Source: Arthrobacter sp. ov118 (lineage in GTDB: Bacteria > Actinomycetota > Actinomycetes > Actinomycetales > Micrococcaceae). From it: a stretch of DNA of 42,054 bases. The first letter of the stretch is position 1; every line of letters starts with the position of its first letter. The stretch covers positions 1-42,054 of the forward strand of contig NZ_FPAY01000016.1 in assembly GCF_900116495.1 (NCBI RefSeq), given 5' to 3'. This document shows, piece by piece, positions 26,206 to 34,273 of the stretch. The position numbers and the translations under genes are program-made. The notes beneath the pieces are model-generated. The model saw only the letters and a list, made by a program, of their open reading frames with translations. It was not told the origin of the DNA and did no database searches.

Positions 26206-27387
26206 GTGGCACCGGCCAAAACCGGGCTGGTCCAACAGACGAATCGCAGCGCCATGCCAAAGCAAATGTCCCGACATTCCTCTGTCCTGAAGGCTCCGCG
26301 TCGCCAGGCAGGAAACCCGCGGCCGCATTCCGGCGAGCCGAGCCACGGCCCGCTGACGGCGGAAGAGCTCCAACTCGCGGTGCGCAACCATTCCATGCCG
26401 CTCGAGGCCCTGCGGAATGACACGACGCCGCCCGGGCTGCACTACGTGCTGACCCATTTCGACATCCCGTTCATCGACGCCGGGAACTGGCACCTGCGGA
26501 TTGGCGGGGCCGTGCAGCGCTCCGTGGAATTGAGCCTGCGGGCCTTGCTCCGGGCGCCGAGCATCACCCTCCCGGTCACGCTGGAGTGCGCCGGCAACGG
26601 CCGGTCCCTCCTGCGGCCGCGCCCGCTGAGCCAGCCCTGGGTCTTGGAGGGTGTAGGCACCGCCGTATGGACCGGCGTCCCTCTGGCCTACCTTCTGGCC
26701 CGGGCGGGGGTGGAGGACGACGCCGTGGAAGTGCTCTTCAGCGGAGCGGACTCCGGCGTCCAGGGCGGTGTCCCCCAGCAGTACGCCCGAAGCCTGCCCA
26801 TCGAGGAGGCCCTGCGGCCCGACGTGCTACTCGCCTACCGGATGAACGGGGCGGAACTGCCGCCGCAGCACGGCTACCCGCTGCGGCTGGTGGTCCCCGG
26901 CTGGTACGGCATGGCCAGCGTGAAGTGGCTGTCCTCGATCAAGGTTTTGACCAGGCCCTACGAGGGTTTCCAGCAGGCCGTGGCATACCGCTACCAGCAC
27001 GACGCGGACGACGCCGGCACCCCGGTCACGTGGATGAAGGTCCGCTCGCTGATGGTTCCGCCGGGCGTGCCGGATTTCTTCACCCGGAGCCGGATCCTTC
27101 CCGCGGGGCCGGTAATGCTGACCGGCCGGGCGTGGTCCGGCCAGGGGGCCGTGCAGCGCGTCGACGTCGGGATCGACGGCAAGTGGGCGCCGGCCCAGCT
27201 GGAACACCCGGCTTCGCCGTTCGCATGGTGCGCGTGGTCGATGCCGTGGGTGGCCGACTCCGGCGAGCACGAGCTGGCCTGCCGCGCCGCCGATTCCAGC
27301 GGTGCCGTGCAGCCGCTGGAATCGGTGTGGAACTATCAGGGCATGGGCAACAACGTGGTGCAGCGGATCCAGGTCAGCGTGCAGTAG
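26206..27387 (+). CDS. Sulfite-oxidase-type molybdopterin enzyme
   Basis: The protein of up to 393 residues has an oxidoreductase molybdopterin domain with the Mo ligand Cys128 in TLECAGNGRS, the pterin contacts HGYPLRLVVPGWYGMASVKWL near 245, and a C-terminal Mo-cofactor dimerisation domain (about 285-390). It has no signal peptide, haem domain or TAT motif, so it may work in the cytoplasm with an unknown electron acceptor. The start is uncertain: GTG 26206 would suit a leaderless mRNA (TTGACG, 17 bases, TAAACC), while ATG 26254 would drop 16 residues. Substrate (sulfite or an organic sulfoxide-type compound) is not known. Confidence 0.85.
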   Translation: MAPAKTGLVQQTNRSAMPKQMSRHSSVLKAPRRQAGNPRPHSGEPSHGPLTAEELQLAVRNHSMPLEALRNDTTPPGLHYVLTHFDIPFIDAGNWHLRIGGAVQRSVELSLRALLRAPSITLPVTLECAGNGRSLLRPRPLSQPWVLEGVGTAVWTGVPLAYLLARAGVEDDAVEVLFSGADSGVQGGVPQQYARSLPIEEALRPDVLLAYRMNGAELPPQHGYPLRLVVPGWYGMASVKWLSSIKVLTRPYEGFQQAVAYRYQHDADDAGTPVTWMKVRSLMVPPGVPDFFTRSRILPAGPVMLTGRAWSGQGAVQRVDVGIDGKWAPAQLEHPASPFAWCAWSMPWVADSGEHELACRAADSSGAVQPLESVWNYQGMGNNVVQRIQVSVQ

Positions 27388-27460
27388 CCGGGCGCAGTGC
27401 CGTGCTCCTGCGGCTTGCGGCACGCCAGCGGGATGCGGACCGTCCTGTGCAAGGGGACGG

Positions 27461-28234
27461 CTAGTGGATGTGGCTTCCACCGTTGATGTCGATGGTGGTG
27501 CCGGTGAGGTACGCGGATTCCTCGGAGGACAGGAAGGTGATGACTGCCGCGATTTCCTCGGTGGTAGCGTTACGTCCCAACGGGATGCCGGCGTTGATCG
27601 CCGCTTCCTGCTCCTCGGTGCTGCCCACGCGGATGTTGGTGTCCACGGCGCCCGGCGTGATGGCGTTGACGGTGACGCCAGTGGGCCCGATTTCGCGGGC
27701 CAGGGCCTTGGTGAAGCCCAGGATGGCCGCCTTGGCCGCGGAGTAGGGGACCTTGCCGAACACGCCGCCGCCGCGCTGGGCCGAGACGGAGGACATATTC
27801 ACGATCCGGCCCCACCCGCTGGCGATCATGTCCGGCAGGAACGCCTTGGTGACCAGGTAGGTGCCGGTGGAGTTCACGGCCATGATCTTGTTCCAGAGAT
27901 CCAGGGTGGTCTCCAGGAACGGCACGGGCGAGGTGATGCCGGCGATGTTGGCCAGGGCGCCGACGGCCGGGAGCGTGCCGGAGGCGACCTCGGCCGCCAC
28001 TGCCTTGTAGGCGGCGTTGACGGAGTCCTCGTTGGCCACGTCGATCTCGTGGCCGAATGCCGGGACGTTGAATTCGTTGCCGATTTCCGCTGCAACCTTG
28101 GCGGACTTCTCGCCGTCGAGGTCCAAGATCACCACGGCCCAGCCCTGGCTGGCATAGCGGCGTGCGGTGGTAATGCCGATGCCCCGATCCGAGGTTGCCC
28201 CGGTGAGGACGGCGGTGCGCTGGATGGTGGTCAT
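27461..28234 (-). CDS. SDR-family dehydrogenase of the transketolase cluster
   Basis: The 257-residue classic short-chain dehydrogenase has TGATSDRGIG (11-20), ANIAG (95-99), Asn121, Ser149 and the pair Tyr164/Lys168, all intact. It should interconvert an alcohol and a ketone with NAD(P). AAGGAG lies before ATG 28234. It follows the TIM-barrel isomerase by 41 bases on the same strand and is probably the second gene of a two-gene unit under the shared GntR operator. The substrate is inferred to be a polyol, sugar or sugar acid. Confidence 0.88.
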   Translation of the reverse strand: MTTIQRTAVLTGATSDRGIGITTARRYASQGWAVVILDLDGEKSAKVAAEIGNEFNVPAFGHEIDVANEDSVNAAYKAVAAEVASGTLPAVGALANIAGITSPVPFLETTLDLWNKIMAVNSTGTYLVTKAFLPDMIASGWGRIVNMSSVSAQRGGGVFGKVPYSAAKAAILGFTKALAREIGPTGVTVNAITPGAVDTNIRVGSTEEQEAAINAGIPLGRNATTEEIAAVITFLSSEESAYLTGTTIDINGGSHIH

Positions 28235-28275
28235 GATGCTCCTTGGGTTGCTTTAGTTGCTTGCTTGTTTGGGGT

Positions 28276-29100
28276 TCAGATGAGGTCTGTGATGAAGGCG
28301 GCGGCCTTTGCGGCCGCGGCCGGGCGTTCGTCGTGGGTGAGGTCCCGGGTTTCCAGCTCCAGGGAGAAGTGGCCGGTGTAGCCGACGGCTGCGAGTGCAG
28401 CCAGGCCGGCGGCGAAATCGGCGTCGCCGTTGCCGATGCTGAGGTTGATGTTCCCCGGCACGGCGTCGCGCAGGTGGATGTGGGCGATCCGGCCCCGATG
28501 CCGCTTGAGGTAGTCCAGCGGGTTCTCGCCGGCCGCCACAATATGGCTGAAGTCCATGACGATTCCGACGCCGGAGCCGGCCAGGCGCCGGGCCAGCAGT
28601 TCTGCGCGCTCCAGGTTCCAGCAGAAGCGCAGGAAGTGCAGTGACTCTGTCCAGAGTTCGACGCCGAACTCCTCCGCCTTGCGCTGGGCCCGGATGAGCT
28701 GCGCGGCGATGGTCCCCAGGTCCTCGTCGAGGCTGCGGACCGGGTCGTGGCCGAGTGCACCGCAGGGCAGGACAAGGGCTTTGGCACCGGTGCCGGCCGC
28801 CAGGCCGAGGAGGGCAGCAAGGTGCCGGTCGCGGGCGGACTGCTCGGCGGCGTCGAGCAGGGCGTTCAGGTCGCCGATGTCCCCGTTCACCGAACGGACC
28901 CGCAGGCCGGAGGCCCGGACATCGGCCGTCACGGCGGCGACGGCACCGGCGTCCAGGTCATAGGGGACGTGGTCGCACACTCCGGGGAGGGCGCCTAGGT
29001 CTATTTCCTCGAAGCCGAGGTCCGCAATGGTGCGCAGGGCTGTGGGTAGGTCCTGGTGGCGGAAGCTGATGGACGAGCAGCCGAGCCGGGCATTGAACAT
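28276..29100 (-). CDS. TIM-barrel sugar phosphate isomerase/epimerase-like protein
   Basis: The 274-residue protein belongs to the xylose isomerase-like TIM-barrel superfamily. Likely metal ligands are Glu in WTESLH, Asp in VMDFSH, His in HIHLRD and Glu in SLELET. It starts at ATG 29100 behind AGAGGAT; the longer frame to 29166 runs into the operator. These enzymes move carbonyl groups or invert centres in ketoses, inososes and hydroxypyruvate-like acids. As first gene of the leftward arm it would prepare the substrate for the dehydrogenase or transketolase. Confidence 0.82.
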   Translation of the reverse strand: MFNARLGCSSISFRHQDLPTALRTIADLGFEEIDLGALPGVCDHVPYDLDAGAVAAVTADVRASGLRVRSVNGDIGDLNALLDAAEQSARDRHLAALLGLAAGTGAKALVLPCGALGHDPVRSLDEDLGTIAAQLIRAQRKAEEFGVELWTESLHFLRFCWNLERAELLARRLAGSGVGIVMDFSHIVAAGENPLDYLKRHRGRIAHIHLRDAVPGNINLSIGNGDADFAAGLAALAAVGYTGHFSLELETRDLTHDERPAAAAKAAAFITDLI

Positions 29101-29143
29101 CGTCGTTGATCCTCTGGTCGCGCTTGGGGAGGTGATGTGGACC

Positions 29144-29173
29144 ACACTACTAAGGGCGACTGTCAACAGTCAA
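29144..29173 (-). promoter_or_regulatory. Promoter of the isomerase-dehydrogenase arm
   Basis: On the minus strand TTGACT (29168-29173) and TAGTGT (29144-29149) are 18 bases apart. The -35 lies inside the left arm of the 35-bp palindrome, so a bound regulator would cover the promoter. Confidence 0.5.
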
Positions 29174-29195
29174 CTCTGAAAGTTGACTGTTGACA
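29161..29195. promoter_or_regulatory. 35-bp palindrome, probable GntR operator pair
   Basis: TGTCAACAGTCAAC (29161-29174) and GTTGACTGTTGACA (29182-29195) are perfect inverted repeats around a 7-base centre. Each arm contains its own CTGTnnACA-type dyad (29160-29169 and 29187-29196), the form bound by FadR-type GntR proteins. It lies between the divergent isomerase and transporter genes, and similar sites precede the gntR gene, which supports one regulator for all. Confidence 0.7.
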
Positions 29196-29223
29196 ATGAC
29201 TTATGGCGTGGATCACACTGGCG

Positions 29224-29239
29224 TATCATCTGTTAACAG
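29224..29239 (+). promoter_or_regulatory. Transporter promoter -10 with adjoining GntR operator
   Basis: TATCAT (29224-29229) is a likely -10 and is followed at once by the perfect palindrome CTGTTAACAG (29230-29239), which would cover the transcript start. A weak TTATGG (29201-29206) is 17 bases upstream. A repressor on this site would stop the transporter-transketolase mRNA. Confidence 0.6.
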
Positions 29240-29290
29240 TCGACAGCGTTGGCGCTGAAGCGTCGGCCGCTCTCTTCGAAAGGGATTGAC

Positions 29291-30628
29291 ATGAGCAACG
29301 AAGCTCTCACCATGCGGGGCCCGGTGCACGGCACGAAAGAAGCCCGGCGCGTCGCAATCGGCTCCGGCGTTGGCGCGGTGATCGAAACATATGACTTCAT
29401 TGGTTTCGGCACCGCCGCGGCCCTGTACTTCGGCACGGCCTTCTTCCCCACCGGCGACCCCGTGACGGGAACGCTGGCGGCGTTCGCCACTCTCGGCGTC
29501 GGGTTTGCGGCCCGTCCCATCGGCGGCATCATCGGCGGCCACCTCGGTGACAAGGTGGGCCGCAAGCCGGTCCTCGTGGCCTCCCTCATCCTGATGGGCC
29601 TCGCCACGTTCCTGATCGGGTTGCTGCCGACCTACAGCCAGGTGGGGCTGCTGGCCCCCGGCTTGCTCGTGTTCGTCCGCATTGTCCAGGGCCTGGCTTT
29701 CGGCGCGGAATGGGGCGGCGCGATCCTGATGAGCTACGAGCACGCCCCGTGGAAGTCCAAGGGCAAGTTCACCGGCATAGTCCAGGCCGGTTTCCCGGTG
29801 GGCCTGCTGCTGGCCAACCTCGTCTTCCTGGTCAGCGTCCAGCTCGGCGGCGAACTCGCCTGGCGTATCCCCTTCCTGGCCAGCATCGTGCTGGTTATCG
29901 TCGGCCTGATCATCCGCTCCAAGGTCCCCGAGTCCCCGGTCTTCGACGAGGTCAAGGACCACGGCGACATCGTCAAGTCCCCCATCGTCGAGGTCATCAA
30001 GACCGACTGGCGCAACATCGTCAAGGGCATCGGCCTGCGCATCGCCGAGACCGCCGGCTACGCCGTATCCATCACCTACATGATTTCCTACCTCAACAGC
30101 CAGCACCTGGCGGACAAGACCCAGACCCTCGTGGCCCTCTGCATCGCCTCGGCGATCGGCATCTTCGCCACCCAGGCCTGGGCCCGCCTGACCGACAAGA
30201 TCGGCCGCCGCCCTGTCTACGTCTGGTCCTGCGCCTTCGCCGTCCTCTTCGCTGTACCGATGTTCCTGCTGGTCAACACCGGCTTGTTCATCTTCATTAT
30301 CGCCACCCTCGTGATCTCCTACGCCGTCTGCCAGAACTCACTCGCCGGCGCCCAGGGTGCATGGTTCCCGGAGCTCTTCCAGGCCAAGACCCGCGCCTCC
30401 GGCGCCTCGCTGGCCTACCAGATCTCCGCCATGGTCTCCGGCTTCACCCCGTTCATCACCACGCTGCTGTTCGTGAGCCTGGGCTGGATGGGCCCGGCAC
30501 TGCTCTTCGGCGCCTACGCGGCCATCGGCCTCTGGGCCGCCCTTGCCACCCGGGAGACCTGGGGCAAGCGTGAGCGCCAACTGGCTGACGAAGCCACCAA
30601 AAGCACCTCCAACACGGTGAGCATCTAA
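29291..30628 (+). CDS. MFS transporter, metabolite:H+ symporter type
   Basis: The 445-residue protein has 12 predicted membrane helices. Family marks are IETYDFIGFGTAAALYFGTAFFP in helix 1 (split in two parts), GDKVGRKPVL after helix 2, and RLTDKIGRRPVY in the middle loop. The MHS group usually carries carboxylates or small osmolytes (2-oxoglutarate, shikimate, proline), so the cluster's substrate may be an acid. ATG 29291 has AAAGGGA upstream; a longer frame from 29249 has no such site. The stop shares one base with the possible ATG of the next gene (TAATG), so the genes are coupled. Confidence 0.88.
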   Translation: MSNEALTMRGPVHGTKEARRVAIGSGVGAVIETYDFIGFGTAAALYFGTAFFPTGDPVTGTLAAFATLGVGFAARPIGGIIGGHLGDKVGRKPVLVASLILMGLATFLIGLLPTYSQVGLLAPGLLVFVRIVQGLAFGAEWGGAILMSYEHAPWKSKGKFTGIVQAGFPVGLLLANLVFLVSVQLGGELAWRIPFLASIVLVIVGLIIRSKVPESPVFDEVKDHGDIVKSPIVEVIKTDWRNIVKGIGLRIAETAGYAVSITYMISYLNSQHLADKTQTLVALCIASAIGIFATQAWARLTDKIGRRPVYVWSCAFAVLFAVPMFLLVNTGLFIFIIATLVISYAVCQNSLAGAQGAWFPELFQAKTRASGASLAYQISAMVSGFTPFITTLLFVSLGWMGPALLFGAYAAIGLWAALATRETWGKRERQLADEATKSTSNTVSI

Positions 30629-31560
30629 TGACCCTCACGCACAACACGAACACGGAGCAAGCAATGCCAACACAGACCGTCCAGGCACAGCCCGGCCAAA
30701 ACCAGGCGGACCAGGACCGCATCGCAAAAGTCGGCGACGCGGCCTACCGGATCCGGCACCACGCCCTGAACATGGGCGAGGTGCAGGGCCAGGGCTACGT
30801 GGGGCAGGCACTGGGTGCAGCCGACATGCTGGCTGTTGTCTACGCGGACCAGCTGCGGTTCCGTGCCGAGGACCCGCACTGGGAGGCCCGCGACCGGTTC
30901 CTGCTCTCCACCGGCCACTACGCGATCGGGCACTACGCGGCGCTGGCCGAGGCCGGCATCGTCCCGGTCGAGGAACTTCAGACCTACGGCTCCGACGACT
31001 CCCGGCTGCCGATGTCCGGGATGTCCACCTATACCCCCGGCATGGAAATCTCCGGCGGCTCGCTGGGCCACGGACTGACCATCGCCGTCGGCATGGCCCT
31101 GGGGCTGCGCCACCAGGGCTCGGACGCCAGAGTCTACAACTTCCTTTCCGACGGGGAACTGGACGAAGGCTCCACGTGGGAAGCCGCCATGGGCGCCCAC
31201 CACCACCAGCTCGGCAACCTCACCGCCATGGTGGACATCAATGCCCTCCAGGCCGACGGCAAGACCGACACCGTGCTCCGCACCGAACCGATCACGGAAA
31301 AATGGGCGGCCGCCGGCTGGTACGCCCAGCGGGTGGACGGCAACGACGTCGGCGCGCTGCTCGCAGCGTTCGACAACGCCGCGGCCCAGGCCGCCGCCGT
31401 CGGACGTCCCTCCGTGATCCTCTGCGACACGAAGGTGGGCCGCGGCGTGCCGCTGCTGGAGGACCGCGAAAAGGCGCACTTCATGCGCATCGAAGAACAC
31501 GAGTGGCAGACCTGCCGCGAGCAGCTCACCGCCGGATACGAAGGAAAGGCTTCAGCATGA
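30628..31560 (+). CDS. Transketolase, N-terminal (ThDP pyrophosphate-binding) subunit
   Basis: The protein has 310 residues from ATG 30628; ATG 30664, with GGAG 6 bases upstream, is a good alternative. It carries the thiamine diphosphate motif SDGELDEGSTWE, 28 residues later VDIN, and the active-site stretches STGHYAIGHY and GGSLGHGL. It covers only the first half of a transketolase; the second half is the next gene, overlapping by 4 bases (ATGA). Split transketolases form heterodimeric enzymes that move two-carbon ketol units. No kinase is encoded nearby, so the donor may be phosphorylated elsewhere or not at all. Confidence 0.9.
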   Translation: MTLTHNTNTEQAMPTQTVQAQPGQNQADQDRIAKVGDAAYRIRHHALNMGEVQGQGYVGQALGAADMLAVVYADQLRFRAEDPHWEARDRFLLSTGHYAIGHYAALAEAGIVPVEELQTYGSDDSRLPMSGMSTYTPGMEISGGSLGHGLTIAVGMALGLRHQGSDARVYNFLSDGELDEGSTWEAAMGAHHHQLGNLTAMVDINALQADGKTDTVLRTEPITEKWAAAGWYAQRVDGNDVGALLAAFDNAAAQAAAVGRPSVILCDTKVGRGVPLLEDREKAHFMRIEEHEWQTCREQLTAGYEGKASA

Positions 31561-32576
31561 GCACCACCACCGAGGCGCCCGACACTACAACAGCGGCCAA
31601 GCCGAAACTGAAGACCTCCGCCATGATCGCCTCCTTTGCCGACCCGGGCCAGAAGACCGCCTCCGCCCCGTTCGGGCATGCACTGGTCGAGGCCGCGCAG
31701 GAGAACGACAAGATCGTGGGACTGACTGCGGACCTGGGCAAGTACACCGACATGCACATCTTCGCCAAGGCGTTCCCGGAACGGTTCTTCCAGATGGGCA
31801 TGGCCGAGCAGCTGCTCTTCGGCGCCGCAGCCGGGCTCGCCGAGACCGGCCTGGTCCCGTTCGCGTCCACGTACTCCGTGTTCGCGGCCCGCCGCGCCTA
31901 CGACTTCCTCTGCCTCGACGCCGCCGAACCAAATTTGAACGTCAACATCGTGGGCGGCCTCCCGGGACTGACCACCGGCTATGGCCCCAGCCACCAGGCC
32001 ACCGAGGACATGGCAATCTTCCGCGGCATGCCCAACCTGACCATCGTGGACCCCTGCGACTCCCTCGACATCGAACAGGCCGTCCCCCAACTCGCAGCCA
32101 GCGAAGGACCCACCTACCTGCGCCTGCTCCGGGGCAACGTCCCCACAGTCCTGGACGAGTACGACTACACCTTCGAACTCGGCAAGGCCAAGGTCTTGCG
32201 CGGCGGCAACGACGTCGTCTTCGTCTCCAGCGGCCTAATGACCATGCGGGCACTGCAGGCTGCCAAGGCGCTGGCGGCGCACAACGTGGACGTCGCCGTC
32301 GTTCACACGCCCACCATCAAACCGTTCGACGCCGCCACGGTCCTAGCCGAAATCAACACCGACCGCCTGGCGGTCACCCTGGAGAACCACAGCGTTATCG
32401 GCGGCCTGTTCGAAACCGTCGCCTCCGCAGTGGTCACCGCTGGCCTCGGCAAGCGCGTGGTGCCGGTGGCTCTGCCCGACGAGTTCCTCGACGCCGGGGC
32501 CCTGCCGACGCTGCACGAACGCTACGGCCTCTCGGTCCAGCGGATCGTGGCCAAGGTCCTCGCCGAGCTCGGCTAG
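31557..32576 (+). CDS. Transketolase, C-terminal (pyrimidine-binding) subunit
   Basis: The 339-residue protein has the pyrimidine domain with the catalytic Glu in GMAEQLLFGAAAGLAETG (about residue 83) and the C-terminal domain from about 205 (VVFVSSGLMTMRALQAAKAL, ENHSVIGGLFETVA). It completes the enzyme begun by the previous gene. The first 30 residues are a polar lead, MSTTTEAPDTTTAAKPK. A long hairpin 36 bases past the stop ends the operon. Confidence 0.9.
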   Translation: MSTTTEAPDTTTAAKPKLKTSAMIASFADPGQKTASAPFGHALVEAAQENDKIVGLTADLGKYTDMHIFAKAFPERFFQMGMAEQLLFGAAAGLAETGLVPFASTYSVFAARRAYDFLCLDAAEPNLNVNIVGGLPGLTTGYGPSHQATEDMAIFRGMPNLTIVDPCDSLDIEQAVPQLAASEGPTYLRLLRGNVPTVLDEYDYTFELGKAKVLRGGNDVVFVSSGLMTMRALQAAKALAAHNVDVAVVHTPTIKPFDAATVLAEINTDRLAVTLENHSVIGGLFETVASAVVTAGLGKRVVPVALPDEFLDAGALPTLHERYGLSVQRIVAKVLAELG

Positions 32577-32612
32577 GCCCGGCTCGGGCGCCGGCGCCAG
32601 CCCGGCGCAGGC

Positions 32613-32663
32613 CCACGGCAGGGTGCGCGGGGACGGCCGCCCGCCCCGCGCACCCTGCCGTGG
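32613..32663 (+). terminator. Long perfect hairpin terminator
   Basis: A perfect 20-bp stem (32613-32632 with 32644-32663) closes over an 11-base loop. It lies 36 bases after the transketolase stop. No U-run follows, as is frequent for high-GC terminators. It isolates the gntR promoter, which begins just beyond it. Confidence 0.8.
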
Positions 32664-32669
32664 CATCAT

Positions 32670-32696
32670 TGTTAACACGGCAACTGTAAACAGTTG
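32670..32696 (+). promoter_or_regulatory. GntR autoregulatory operators
   Basis: TGTTAACA (32670-32677) and the longer dyad CAACTGT-AA-ACAGTTG (32681-32696) lie 24-50 bases before the gntR ATG. Both match the CTGTnnACAG theme of the 29.2-kb region. CATCATTGTTAAC here resembles TATCATCTGTTAAC there, so a -10 and operator overlap is likely at both. Confidence 0.65.
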
Positions 32697-32719
32697 ACCA
32701 CTGACCTTGGGAGAAACCG

Positions 32720-33376
32720 ATGGCCGCGACTGCAACCCTGCTGGGACTGGAAAAGAAGAGCCTCCGCGAGCAGGCGCTGGCCGCACTCCGGACAGCCATC
32801 ACCAGCGGCGCACTGGAGCCGGGCCGCCATCTGGTGGAAACCGAGCTGTCCGAGATGCTGCAGATCAGCCGCGGCACGCTCCGGGAGGCTCTGCGGCAAC
32901 TCGAGCAGGAAGGCCTCGTGTCCGCCGGTGCCCGCGGCAGGCTCTCTGTGCGGCACCTGGATGCCAAGGAAATCCGTGACATCTACTCCGTCCGGGCCGC
33001 CCTGGAGTCCCTGGCGGCACGCAGCCTGTGCGAACTGCCGGACCGCCAGCACGTCATCGGTTCGCTCCGCGCAGCCATCCAGACCATGGAGGCGGCCACC
33101 CACGGGACCCTTGAGGAGCGGGTCGAATCCGATCTCGACTTCCACCGCACCATGTGCCGGCTCACCGGCAATGAGACGCTTCTCCACTCATGGGAATCCC
33201 TGGAAGGGTCCATCCGGATGTCCATCATGTTCGCCGGACTCGAAAAGGGCGTCCGGAACATGCGCGTGGACCGGCACAACGACATCGTCGGCGCCATCGA
33301 AACCGGCGACGCCTCGCTAGCCGGCAAAACCATCCGCGAACACATGGACGTCGCCGCCGCCAACCTGGTGGGTTAG
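32720..33376 (+). CDS. GntR-family regulator, FadR (FCD) subfamily
   Basis: The 218-residue protein has an N-terminal winged helix (about 12-75: REQALAALRTAITSGAL, LSEMLQISRGTLREALRQL) and a helical FCD ligand domain (about 85-210). In the latter, Asp/His residues in DLDFHRTMCRL, and further His near HNDIVGAIE and REHMDVAA, fit the usual metal and acid-binding site. FCD regulators mostly sense carboxylates or sugar acids. ATG 32720 has GGAGA upstream. It should control its own gene and the divergent 27.4-32.6-kb cluster through CTGTnnACAG sites. Confidence 0.9.
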   Translation: MAATATLLGLEKKSLREQALAALRTAITSGALEPGRHLVETELSEMLQISRGTLREALRQLEQEGLVSAGARGRLSVRHLDAKEIRDIYSVRAALESLAARSLCELPDRQHVIGSLRAAIQTMEAATHGTLEERVESDLDFHRTMCRLTGNETLLHSWESLEGSIRMSIMFAGLEKGVRNMRVDRHNDIVGAIETGDASLAGKTIREHMDVAAANLVG

Positions 33377-33382
33377 CCGGCC

Positions 33383-34162
33383 TTAGTAGTCCACGATCGC
33401 GCCGGCAGAGATGTTGACTGTCGCGTCTGTGATGGCGGCCGCCCGGTCCGAGACGATAAACGAGGCTACGTTACCGACGTCCGCCAGCGTCGCCGTGCGA
33501 TTTAGGTGCGCCGCCCGGGCGATCTCCACCACGATCTCGTCCCTGCCTTCGGCCTGCCACGGGATGGTTTCGATGATGCCGCCGGTGACCATGGTCACCA
33601 CCCGGATGCCGTGTTTTCCCAGTTCCAAGGCCCACTGCCGGCGCAGTCCTTCCATCGCGTCGAGCGCCACCTTGAAACCGCCGAGGCCCGGGATGGTCTG
33701 CGGCCCCGAACCGCCGAACATGAGCACCACGCCGGAGCGCTGCCTGACCATGTGGGCGGCGGCCGCCCGGGTGGTGAGAAAGTGCGTGCGCGCGGCGAGA
33801 GTGATGGGCCGGGTGAAGTCATCCACATTGATGTCCATGAGCGGCTGCTGGACGTCTCCGAACGAGATCACGTTGAAGGAGATGTCGATCCTTTTGCTTT
33901 TTTTCGCCACCCGGTCCACGAAGGCATCCACTTGCTCCTCGTCTAGGGCGTCGACGACGGCGGTCTCGGCGGTACCGCCGGCCTCGCGGATGTCGCGGGC
34001 CACCTTCTCCAGCCGGGATTCGGTCCTCCCGGCGACGTAGACCACGGCGCCTTCAGCCGCGAAAGCCCGGGCCACTGCTCCGCCGACGGCCCCGCCGCCG
34101 CCGTAGATCAGGGCGGTCTTGCCGTGCAGCAAACCGTGTTCCGGAATCGCGTAATTCAGCAT
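33383..34162 (-). CDS. SDR-fold protein lacking the catalytic tyrosine
   Basis: The 259-residue protein starts at ATG 34162 (AGGCAGG upstream). It has a Rossmann motif YGGGGAVGGAVARAF (20-34) and the general layout of short-chain dehydrogenases, including DATVNISAGAIVDY at the end. At the active site the usual YxxxK reads Leu160-Gly-Gly-Phe-Lys164, so the Tyr is missing. It may bind nucleotide without classic dehydrogenase chemistry, or use another acid. It ends only 6 bases from the gntR stop, converging on it; no CTGTnnACAG site is seen before it, so membership in the regulon is doubtful. Confidence 0.8.
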   Translation of the reverse strand: MLNYAIPEHGLLHGKTALIYGGGGAVGGAVARAFAAEGAVVYVAGRTESRLEKVARDIREAGGTAETAVVDALDEEQVDAFVDRVAKKSKRIDISFNVISFGDVQQPLMDINVDDFTRPITLAARTHFLTTRAAAAHMVRQRSGVVLMFGGSGPQTIPGLGGFKVALDAMEGLRRQWALELGKHGIRVVTMVTGGIIETIPWQAEGRDEIVVEIARAAHLNRTATLADVGNVASFIVSDRAAAITDATVNISAGAIVDY

Positions 34163-34273
34163 GGTGGCCTGCCTAGTGCCGCGGAGTTCGTGAATTCCCT
34201 CAACTATGTTCTTGCGGGGTGTTCGTGGCAAGGGGGTCGGCGGCTAGAGGAGCTGAGGGTTCGGTGCGCGGCG

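Noticed and set aside
27461..33376. Assignment to the apiose or sulfoquinovose transketolase pathways
   Set aside because: The isomerase and kinase of apiose use, and the sulfo-sugar importer and sulfolactaldehyde enzymes, are not present. Only the split transketolase is shared.
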